Origin: RGIG5612 sp045599965
Lineage (GTDB): Bacteria > Bacillota > Clostridia > Lachnospirales > Lachnospiraceae
Length of the DNA stretch: 24,736 nucleotides
Direction: 5' to 3'
Assembly (NCBI GenBank): GCA_045599965.1
Contig: JAZRXA010000010.1
Coordinates: 1 to 24,736 of the forward strand
Numbering within the stretch: position 1 is the first letter of the stretch; each line of letters opens with the position of its first letter. Below, in pieces: positions 7,904 through 14,690 of this stretch. The notes beneath the pieces are model-generated. The model saw only the letters and a list, made by a program, of their open reading frames with translations. It did not search any database and was not told the DNA's origin. The translations under genes were made by a program, and so were the position numbers.

Positions 7904-9178
7904 CTATTTATACGTGCCATATTTGTCTACAGCATTTCTCCATGCGTGCATGTTTTCAGGTGTAACATAGTCGAGTGCAACTGAGTTTGCTGAAACAAAA
8001 CCGCCGCCTGGAGCCAAGATATCAAACATTCTCTTAACTTCATCTTCAACATCTTCTGGCTTTTTAAGCATAAGTGTATTGGTATCCATTGCGCCTGCAA
8101 TTGCTGCAACTTTTCCAACTTTTTCTTTTGCTTCTTTCCAATTAGTTTGCTCGATAAAATACAAAACTTTTCCAGGCTCAACATCGCAAATGCAATCAAG
8201 GCGAGTAAAATATTTTCCTTCGCACATAACAAATGGTGTAAGGTCTGCTGCAATAAGCATATCAATAAGTCTCTTAAGGCATGGCCAATAATGTTTCTCA
8301 TAATTTTCAAGTGACATAAAATTATCTACGCCACAGTGAAGTGGAATAAATACATACTGTGCATGTGCCATCTTGGCTTGCTCGATTGCTGCTGGGTAAG
8401 TAACGTCTCCCCAAAGTTCTAAAGCTCTGTCAACTTTTTCTGGGTCAGTAATTACGTCCATGCAAAGGTCCATAAGTCCTCTTACATGGTCAGCAAAATC
8501 ATCAAATGCGCAGCATACTGTTGTGCTTCCAAATACAGGATAACCTGCTTCAACTACGCTCATCTCAAGACCGATGCTCTTACCTAAGTAATCCATAACT
8601 TCCTGACCTGTCTTCATCATGCTTTGCAAGGTTTCTTGCATTGGTGGAAGGCCTAGTGCTGCTGAACCTAAGATAACCTGATTACAAAGTGCATAAGGAT
8701 TAAGCAATGCTAGTCCTGGATAGTTTTTATATTTTTGTGGTAATACTTTTCTAAGAATAAATAATGTTGGGTCCTTAAAGAATTCATCATAATCGTCCAC
8801 ATCCATAAATGAATGGTCGATATATTGATAAGGTGTGTTGTCTGGCAAATCCCAATATTCTCCTGGCCATCTACAATAGTTTGAGCCTGCTGCCTCCATT
8901 GCCTTTATTGGAAAATATGTAGGCGACCAAACTACATCTGGATCGTAGTCTTGCAAAAATCTTTGCATAACCGGAAACATACATGTTGGGTCTGTCATCC
9001 ACTCCTTTACTGTTACCATATTATAATGGTAAGCATAAAAATTATTCATGCATGGGATAAAAGGAACTCTGTCTGGCTCATGAAGTGAAATTGTTGTTCC
9101 TACTCTCCCTGCACGAAGTGCGATTGGTGGGATGCCTTCAGGCATTCCATTTTCAAAACTTTGTTTTACTTCCTCCAT
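7904..9178 (-). CDS. URO-D/methyltransferase-fold protein without the canonical zinc motif
   Basis: The protein has 424 residues. The general frame matches uroporphyrinogen decarboxylase-family TIM barrels: an N-terminal EPDRVPFIP strand, long helices through the middle, ITDPEKVDRALELWG, and a C-terminal LAPGGGFVSANS strand. Where corrinoid-type methyltransferases have H-x-C this protein reads FVMCEGKYFTRLD, and its C-terminal glycine loop carries no cysteine, so the usual zinc site is absent. I place the start at the ATG at 9178, because GGGAGGAG immediately precedes it. A longer GTG-initiated frame to 9202 merely translates that ribosome binding site. It is separated from the DUF169 gene by a terminator and has its own extended -10 promoter. 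It is not HemE: it is too long and lies in a catabolic context. Confidence 0.8.
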   Translation of the reverse strand: MEEVKQSFENGMPEGIPPIALRAGRVGTTISLHEPDRVPFIPCMNNFYAYHYNMVTVKEWMTDPTCMFPVMQRFLQDYDPDVVWSPTYFPIKAMEAAGSNYCRWPGEYWDLPDNTPYQYIDHSFMDVDDYDEFFKDPTLFILRKVLPQKYKNYPGLALLNPYALCNQVILGSAALGLPPMQETLQSMMKTGQEVMDYLGKSIGLEMSVVEAGYPVFGSTTVCCAFDDFADHVRGLMDLCMDVITDPEKVDRALELWGDVTYPAAIEQAKMAHAQYVFIPLHCGVDNFMSLENYEKHYWPCLKRLIDMLIAADLTPFVMCEGKYFTRLDCICDVEPGKVLYFIEQTNWKEAKEKVGKVAAIAGAMDTNTLMLKKPEDVEDEVKRMFDILAPGGGFVSANSVALDYVTPENMHAWRNAVDKYGTYK

Positions 9179-9201
9179 AATTTCTCCTCCCAAATAATTC
9201 A

Positions 9202-9277
9202 CTTAGCTCGCATCCTTCACGAACTTTTTAGACGCTTTGAATATGCGCTAAAAAAAGTTGTGACGGCTTAGCTCGCA
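9202..9277 (-). repeat. Imperfect palindrome bounded by 11-bp direct repeats in the leader of the 7904-9178 gene
   Basis: CTTAGCTCGCA occurs at 9202-9212 and again at 9267-9277. Between them is an imperfect inverted repeat whose best pairing is AACTTTTT with AAAAAGTT, plus TCAC with GTGA. The element lies between the -10 box and the ribosome binding site, so it would form a structured 5' leader. Part of it (AAAAAGTTCGTG-N2-GGATGCGAGC, minus strand) recurs on the plus strand near 6294-6317. Confidence 0.6.
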
Positions 9278-9282
9278 CTTTC

Positions 9283-9291
9283 ATTATAGCA
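9283..9291 (-). promoter_or_regulatory. Extended -10 promoter of the second URO-D-like gene
   Basis: The minus strand reads TGC then TATAAT (-10 at 9283-9288), an extended -10 element, abutting the preceding terminator. No good -35 is seen. It implies separate or additional transcription of the 7904-9178 gene. Confidence 0.55.
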
Positions 9292-9324
9292 CAAAACAAC
9301 CACCTTTTTAGGTGGTTGTTTTGT
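9291..9324 (-). terminator. Strong hairpin ending the GRE operon
   Basis: A perfect 15-bp inverted repeat (9291-9305 and 9310-9324) with a 4-base loop lies 54 bp after the DUF169 stop. The T-rich stretch (TTGTTTTG) is within the 3' arm on the minus strand. Confidence 0.75.
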
Positions 9325-9378
9325 ATTATATTTTTTGAGATTTATCATGTTAAGGGTTGCCCCTTTAGCATCTATTTG

Positions 9379-10200
9379 TTACCACTTGAGAACTTTTCCT
9401 TCATCCAAGCCCCAATTCTTAAATAGGTCATTGTAAAATTCTGGACGTTCGAAATCATATATCATTTCGCCTTTTTCATCTTTCATTGGATGCATATCTT
9501 TATATCCCATGTGTATCATACAGAAGAACTTAAGGCCTTCTACTAGCATTTCCATTTTTTCTGCTGGTACGCCCATAATCATCTCGTTGCTATTTGCAAG
9601 TGCTCTTTCTTGCTCACCTGGATCTGGAGCCGCAACTGTGATTTCTTTTGTAAGCATGCTCTCAATAAAAGTATATGCACATGAATCTACCATTTCTAAA
9701 GAAACATCTAGCCTTTTACCTGTTTTGAATTTAACAGCGCCTATTAAGTTTCTAAACTGGAAGTTATTATCGCAACTAATTAAAAATACATCTGGCTCAA
9801 AGGCAGCCTCGCATGCAGGTCCAATTAAAACTCCACAATATTTGCCATATGGAAGTCTAGGAAATCTTTCTAAGAATTTCTTTGCCTCTTCTGGATTTTC
9901 AATAAATAGGAATTTGCTTAATTGTTCAAACTCCGGAGTGCCTGGTTCGCATTTTGCATAACCAAGTCCAACAACCGGTGACCAACACCACTCTGCTTCC
10001 TTAGGAGAATAAACTGTTTTTCCATCACGCTTAGTAAGCGCTAAAGCCTGGCAAATTGAAAGATGGCCATAAGCTTCTTTACAATTTATTGCATCTGCCG
10101 GAACATCTTTAGGATCTTCGATAAATTTAATCGCTTGAATATTTAATTTAAGATCTAAAGTATCTTTTAAAAAGTTTGCGTATTCATTAAATTTTGTCAT
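9379..10200 (-). CDS. DUF169 family protein
   Basis: This 273-residue cytosolic protein matches DUF169 as I know it: a Cys-containing segment LSICQALALTKRDGKTVY, then EAEWCWSPVVGLGYAK, a mid-strand PDVFLISCDNNFQFRNLIGAVKF, and MVDSCAYTFIESM with a conserved cysteine. The biochemical function of DUF169 is not known to me. Family members often occur with metabolic or cofactor genes in anaerobes. I set the start at the ATG at 10200, since AGGTGA stands 5 bases before it; upstream in-frame GTG and ATG codons overlap that site. It is 18 bp after the first URO-D-like gene and last before a terminator, so it belongs to the GRE operon. Its several cysteines might bind a metal or substrate; that is speculation. 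Confidence 0.75.
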   Translation of the reverse strand: MTKFNEYANFLKDTLDLKLNIQAIKFIEDPKDVPADAINCKEAYGHLSICQALALTKRDGKTVYSPKEAEWCWSPVVGLGYAKCEPGTPEFEQLSKFLFIENPEEAKKFLERFPRLPYGKYCGVLIGPACEAAFEPDVFLISCDNNFQFRNLIGAVKFKTGKRLDVSLEMVDSCAYTFIESMLTKEITVAAPDPGEQERALANSNEMIMGVPAEKMEMLVEGLKFFCMIHMGYKDMHPMKDEKGEMIYDFERPEFYNDLFKNWGLDEGKVLKW

Positions 10201-10218
10201 AATCATCACCTATTTAAC

Positions 10219-11250
10219 TTAGTGTTTTTTATAGAAATCTTTACCATATTCAATAACGAATTTAGATAAAACTTCGTTCTTATGGATAATAAGTGGATCG
10301 CCTGGTTTAGATCCCATTACACCACAAACGCAAGCAAATCCGCCACCTGGTGCATAGTTATCGATTGCAGTTTTAACTGATTCAATAAGTTCTTCATCAG
10401 AAAAATCTGGGCGAGCATATTTTCCATCTTGCTTCCATCCACCAAAGATGCAAAGTTTGTTTCCGTATTTTTCTTTGAAACCTAAAAGGTCATTAGATGG
10501 TTCAGCTGGATCCCATGCTGTAACACCAATGCTAACCATATCATCCATAAACGCACCACACTTACCACAGTTATGAAGCTGAATTGGAAGTCCTCTTTCA
10601 ACACCGTAGCTAATTTGACGTTTATAGTATGGAAGATATAAATCACGGAACATATCAAGTGACATAAATGGTGCTGCGATAGAAGCAGTATCATCCATAA
10701 TTTCAAGTACATCTGGTTTTAATATATCAATAATCTTTTCTGTTGCCTCGCAATAGAAGTCGCACATATATTCGTTAAGTGCTTTTACTTCTTCTGGCTC
10801 TTCAAGCAATGCAATAAGACCATCTGTAAATCCCATAAATGACATAAGTTGTTGGAAATAACCCATATGAATATTTAATGTAACAGCAGTTTGAGTTCTA
10901 TCAATGTGAAATACATTGAGAAGAAGATTTGCCTGTTGTTCCCAATCAACGCCTTCTAATGATGGAGCCTTAATAATATCTCTCCACTTTGTAATGTCAT
11001 CCATAATGAAATCCCAAGTTTTTGGAATAAGTCCACCCTCAGCTTCAGTTACAGGGATATAATCAACACCCCAAATATCTGTGCCAGGTTGACCGTAATT
11101 AGCTCTGTGTGGGCTAAGAACAAAAGGTTCAACCATAGCGTTTGCTGGAGGTCCTTGCATACCTGGCATAGGTGCATACACATATCTAGGTACCCACTCA
11201 GGAACTTCGCCTCTTAACATCATCATATAGTTATCTTTTTCTGTTAACAT
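10219..11250 (-). CDS. URO-D-family methyltransferase-like protein with intact H-x-C...C signature
   Basis: This 343-residue single-domain TIM barrel belongs to the uroporphyrinogen decarboxylase superfamily, which also holds the MtaA/MtbA-type corrinoid methyltransferases. The zinc-site signature is present: LHNCGKCG gives His226 and Cys228, and a C-terminal glycine loop GGGFACVCG gives Cys307 and Cys309. The H-x-C to C spacing of about 79 is in the range of zinc methyltransferases. Other features are a TWDFIMDDI helix and DVLEIMDDTASIAAPFMS. GAGGT precedes the ATG at 11250, 13 bp after the GRE-1 stop, so it is co-translated with the radical enzymes. No corrinoid-binding protein or Mtr partner lies in the window, so it may transfer methyl groups with a distant partner or act as a lyase. 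It is not HemE by context. Confidence 0.82.
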   Translation of the reverse strand: MLTEKDNYMMMLRGEVPEWVPRYVYAPMPGMQGPPANAMVEPFVLSPHRANYGQPGTDIWGVDYIPVTEAEGGLIPKTWDFIMDDITKWRDIIKAPSLEGVDWEQQANLLLNVFHIDRTQTAVTLNIHMGYFQQLMSFMGFTDGLIALLEEPEEVKALNEYMCDFYCEATEKIIDILKPDVLEIMDDTASIAAPFMSLDMFRDLYLPYYKRQISYGVERGLPIQLHNCGKCGAFMDDMVSIGVTAWDPAEPSNDLLGFKEKYGNKLCIFGGWKQDGKYARPDFSDEELIESVKTAIDNYAPGGGFACVCGVMGSKPGDPLIIHKNEVLSKFVIEYGKDFYKKH

Positions 11251-11263
11251 AATTCAAACCTCA

Positions 11264-13714
11264 CTAAAATCTATTTTCATTTCTTGCAATAACATCGTTT
11301 TGTTGATCTCTTGTAAGTTCAACAAAGTAAGCTGAATAGCCAGCAATTCTAACAACTAAATCTCTATATTTTTCTGGCTCAGCTTGCGCAGCTCTTAGAG
11401 TTTCAGTATCAACAATATTATATTGAACCTCTAGTCCACCTTGCTCAAAGTAAGTCTTTGTCATGTTGACTAATTTTTGAACACCATCTTCGCTAGAAAG
11501 TGCTGATGGATGGATTCTTAAGTTAAGAGCAATTCCGTCCATGTAATGGTGGTGATCAAAAGTTACTGTTGAAGCAAAGACTGCCGTTGGACCACACTTA
11601 TCGAATCCTTGTACAGGGCTCATTGCGTCGGCAATAGGTTCGCCTGTATGTCTTCCTTCTGGTGTTGCCCATGTTCTGTAGCCTTGCGCAACATGATCAG
11701 AAGCTCCGTATAAACCAGCCTTATATACATCTGAGAATTGGTCTGAGCATTCGCCGCAAATCTCGTAATAAAGATTTACTACCCAATCAAGTTCTTCGTC
11801 TGCATAAGGATCAGCATTTCCATAGTGAGGAACTTCGTTTACTATGCGCTGTCTTAATTCTTCATGTCCTTCCCAGTTAGCCATAACAGCATCATAAAGT
11901 TCTTTTGTTGTGCAAAGTTTCTTATCGAAACACATATATTTAATAGTTGTTAAACTATCAGCTATTGTTGCAAGACCTGTTGCTGTACCACCGAAAGTAT
12001 TATATTTAGCACCACCGTTAGTACAGTCTTTTCCTTTTTCCATACAACCTTTTATGGAAATAGACATTGCAGGTTGTGGTGCTAAGGGAACCGAAACTTC
12101 TTGAACATAGTTTCCGTAAGATACCATCATCTTTGTATAGAAAGTTGCAACCTTCTTCAAAGCCTGTCTAACTTCTTCGATAGAGTTCATCTCATAAAGA
12201 TATCCGGTCTTAAGACTTCCTTGCGCACCGTTCAATGGATTAACACCATTATTAAGAGCAATCATAAGCATTGCGCCCCAAAGCATTGAGCAGTGAGGTG
12301 GGTTTGTTCCATTAGGACGCGCCCAGTCAGTTCCGCAACCTACGATTTCCTGACAACCAATAATTCCGTAATCTCTAGCATCTTCTAATTCGAATCCAAG
12401 TTCTTTAATAATAGCTGGAATAATTACTTCGTCATTTTGAAGAAGTGGAAGTCCACCAACAAGTTTGTTAGTTTCAAAAGCACATTCCCAAAGTTTGTCA
12501 GGTGAATTTTTATTTATTCTAAGCGAGATAGTTGGATCATGAAGTTTAAGTCTTCCCATAGTTTCAAGAACCATATAAGTTACTGGGTTTGTTGCATCTT
12601 CGCCAGTCTTCTTATCTACTCCGCCTAAAGTTGTGTGTTGGTAAGTATTACCAATACCAGTTGTTTGTGCAACAACTGGAGGGCCTGCATCATAGAAGCA
12701 GTTCGCTTTAAGGAAGAAAGCATCGACGATTTCTTGAGCTTCGTCTTCAGTTAAGTTTCCTTCTTTTAAATCCTTCTCTAAGAAAGGCCAAGTATATTGA
12801 TCAAATCTACCAAAAGCAGGACCAGGAATAACTGTTTCCATAGTAATAAGCAAATGATAAAGAATTGTTCCTTGGCAAGCCTCCCAGAAATTACGAGCAG
12901 GATTTTCTGCCAACCAATCAATGCTATCTGCCATCTTTAGGAGCTCTTGTTTTCTATCTTCGCTTTCTACTTCGTTAGCTTTTGCTCTACATGCTTCGGC
13001 GTATCTATGTGCTTGAATTTCACCAGCTTCGCAAACAGCAATAACTGCTTTATAGAAGATGTATTTTTCCATATCATCTCCCATAATGTCTTCGTAGTGA
13101 TTATCAAGCCAGTTTTGAGCTTCTTCTTTGATAGCCTTATAACCTGTATTAATTATCTTTTCATAACCTGAAATAACATGTCCTGAACTAAGTCCGTATG
13201 GGCTTGCACCCATCTTCATGTAACTAGTTACGCCCATGTCTTCAAGTTCTTTATAGCAATCAGGCGTCCAAGAAGTACTAGGAAGATCCATCTGATGGTC
13301 TTTCCAATAATCAGCAGCTTCTAGGAGTTGATGGAAATCTTCTTCAGTAATACACTGCTTTGGTTCTTCACCTTCAGGTGTATAGTAGATACCATCTTTT
13401 AATACCCACTGGTGTCCCAATACAGGTCCTAAAACCCAAAGAGATGTTCCGCCCCATTCTGGATACCTAGGACTACTAAAAATATTCTTGCCCTTATTAC
13501 CAACAATAAGTTCATCATCCTGAACCAAAATAGTTCTTTTTTCATTTAAATACTTGAGCATTAAAGCACGCTTTAAAACTGGAGGATAGTGCTCATATTG
13601 TTTACACGCCTCTGTAATATAAACGGCTCTTTCCGAATCGCACCAAACAATCCTGTCGCGGATTTTCTTTCTTAGAGTTGTAATGCGTTCGGTTGCATCT
13701 CTAAATTCATACAT
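11264..13714 (-). CDS. Glycyl radical enzyme 1 (unassigned subfamily)
   Basis: The protein has 816 residues with a PFL-like N-terminal domain and a C-terminal glycine-radical domain. The radical loop is RIAGYSAYF with the radical Gly at residue 792. The catalytic cysteine loop reads IIGCQEIVGCG, with Cys454, Glu456 and an extra Cys460. The C-x-E pair groups it with dehydratase/lyase/decarboxylase GREs rather than pyruvate formate-lyase (adjacent cysteines) or benzylsuccinate synthase. However, it departs from the GCVEP motif of diol, choline and hydroxyproline enzymes, so its substrate is not predictable. AGGAGA precedes the ATG at 13714, 14 bp after the activase stop. It sits between the shared activase and the URO-D-like gene in one operon. 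The length is below that of arylacetate decarboxylases and no small subunit is present. It is cytosolic and oxygen-sensitive. Confidence 0.92.
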   Translation of the reverse strand: MYEFRDATERITTLRKKIRDRIVWCDSERAVYITEACKQYEHYPPVLKRALMLKYLNEKRTILVQDDELIVGNKGKNIFSSPRYPEWGGTSLWVLGPVLGHQWVLKDGIYYTPEGEEPKQCITEEDFHQLLEAADYWKDHQMDLPSTSWTPDCYKELEDMGVTSYMKMGASPYGLSSGHVISGYEKIINTGYKAIKEEAQNWLDNHYEDIMGDDMEKYIFYKAVIAVCEAGEIQAHRYAEACRAKANEVESEDRKQELLKMADSIDWLAENPARNFWEACQGTILYHLLITMETVIPGPAFGRFDQYTWPFLEKDLKEGNLTEDEAQEIVDAFFLKANCFYDAGPPVVAQTTGIGNTYQHTTLGGVDKKTGEDATNPVTYMVLETMGRLKLHDPTISLRINKNSPDKLWECAFETNKLVGGLPLLQNDEVIIPAIIKELGFELEDARDYGIIGCQEIVGCGTDWARPNGTNPPHCSMLWGAMLMIALNNGVNPLNGAQGSLKTGYLYEMNSIEEVRQALKKVATFYTKMMVSYGNYVQEVSVPLAPQPAMSISIKGCMEKGKDCTNGGAKYNTFGGTATGLATIADSLTTIKYMCFDKKLCTTKELYDAVMANWEGHEELRQRIVNEVPHYGNADPYADEELDWVVNLYYEICGECSDQFSDVYKAGLYGASDHVAQGYRTWATPEGRHTGEPIADAMSPVQGFDKCGPTAVFASTVTFDHHHYMDGIALNLRIHPSALSSEDGVQKLVNMTKTYFEQGGLEVQYNIVDTETLRAAQAEPEKYRDLVVRIAGYSAYFVELTRDQQNDVIARNENRF

Positions 13715-13728
13715 AGTCTTCTCCTAAA

Positions 13729-14688
13729 TTAGTGAATTACTGTTTTTATGCCGTAGCTTTCAAAAACAGCTTTTATATTATTCATTTCCTCGTCTGATGG
13801 AGGAGTCGCCTCAAAAGTAATGTTGTCATATAATCTTAGATATTTCATAGTTCCAAGATTATGATATGGAAGAAGTTGAACAACTTGTACGCTGTCTCCT
13901 AATTCCTTACAGAATTTTGCAGTTGCTTCTATATTAGCTTCGTCATTGTTAAACATAGGAATAACTGGAATTCTTATTTGGAGTTTGCCGCCTTTAGCCG
14001 CTATTTTTTTTGCATTTTCTAATATGATTTCATTTGGAACGCCTACTACTTTGTTGTGAAGATCGCTGTCCATATGCTTTAAGTCATATAAGAAAAGATC
14101 TGTATAAGGAATAATTTTTTCTATGTTTTCCCACTTTGCAAATCCAGTGGTATCAATAGCAACCCCTATTCCTTCTTCTTTTAGACGCTTTGCAAGAGCA
14201 AATGTGAAATCAAATTGGCTAAGGCATTCTCCACCAGAGATAGTAACGCCACCATCATCTCTAAAGAACGGTTTGTCTCTTAAAAGTCTTTCAAGCATTT
14301 CATCAACAGTGTAATCTTTTCCGCTAATGAAAAGTGCTTGTGGATAACAAACATTTGCGCAATCTCCGCAGTTGTCACATAAATCTCTCTTTACATGTAC
14401 CATCTGCAAAGGCTCACCGCTCTTAGCATCTGCTCTAGTCTCGCCTAATTCTAAAGCGCCTTTAGTGCAAGCTTTTATACAACGTTCCTGGCAAATACTT
14501 GTTCCCTGACATCTCATAGAAATCCAACTAAGCTGTTCAAAAAATTCCTGAGATTCTGGGCTGTGACACCAGGGGCATCTAAGAGGGCAACCCTTTAAGA
14601 ATACTGTTGTGCGTATTCCAGGTCCGTCCTGAACAGAAAACCCTTGTATGTCATATACTTTACCAGTTATTTTTTTTGTTTCTTCCAT
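13729..14688 (-). CDS. Glycyl radical enzyme activating enzyme (radical SAM)
   Basis: The protein has 319 residues. The radical-SAM cluster motif is GCPLRCPWCH (Cys34, Cys38, Cys41), preceded by VQDGPGIRTTVF. A ferredoxin-like insert holds two more [4Fe-4S] motifs, at about Cys60-Cys74 and at CDNCGDCANVC (104-114), as in dehydratase-type activases. A GGE motif for SAM amino-group binding is present as ISGGECLSQ, with Cys where Pro is usual. The enzyme makes a 5'-deoxyadenosyl radical that abstracts hydrogen from the GRE glycine. It is the only activase between two GRE genes: it begins 2 bp after the GRE-2 stop with no clear ribosome binding site (translational coupling), and it ends 14 bp before GRE-1. 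It presumably serves both. Confidence 0.94.
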   Translation of the reverse strand: MEETKKITGKVYDIQGFSVQDGPGIRTTVFLKGCPLRCPWCHSPESQEFFEQLSWISMRCQGTSICQERCIKACTKGALELGETRADAKSGEPLQMVHVKRDLCDNCGDCANVCYPQALFISGKDYTVDEMLERLLRDKPFFRDDGGVTISGGECLSQFDFTFALAKRLKEEGIGVAIDTTGFAKWENIEKIIPYTDLFLYDLKHMDSDLHNKVVGVPNEIILENAKKIAAKGGKLQIRIPVIPMFNNDEANIEATAKFCKELGDSVQVVQLLPYHNLGTMKYLRLYDNITFEATPPSDEEMNNIKAVFESYGIKTVIH

Positions 14689-14690
14689 AA

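Noticed and set aside
7927..8310. Overlapping open frame inside the second URO-D-like gene
   Set aside because: Frame-shifted shadow with low-complexity leucine-rich text, no ribosome site and no recognisable family.
9179..9202. GTG-initiated extension of the 7904-9178 gene
   Set aside because: The extension codons are the ribosome binding site for the ATG at 9178.
7904..11250. Heme biosynthesis uroporphyrinogen decarboxylase (HemE)
   Set aside because: No other tetrapyrrole genes are present, there are two divergent copies in a catabolic GRE block, one carries a zinc methyltransferase signature and the other is too long for HemE.
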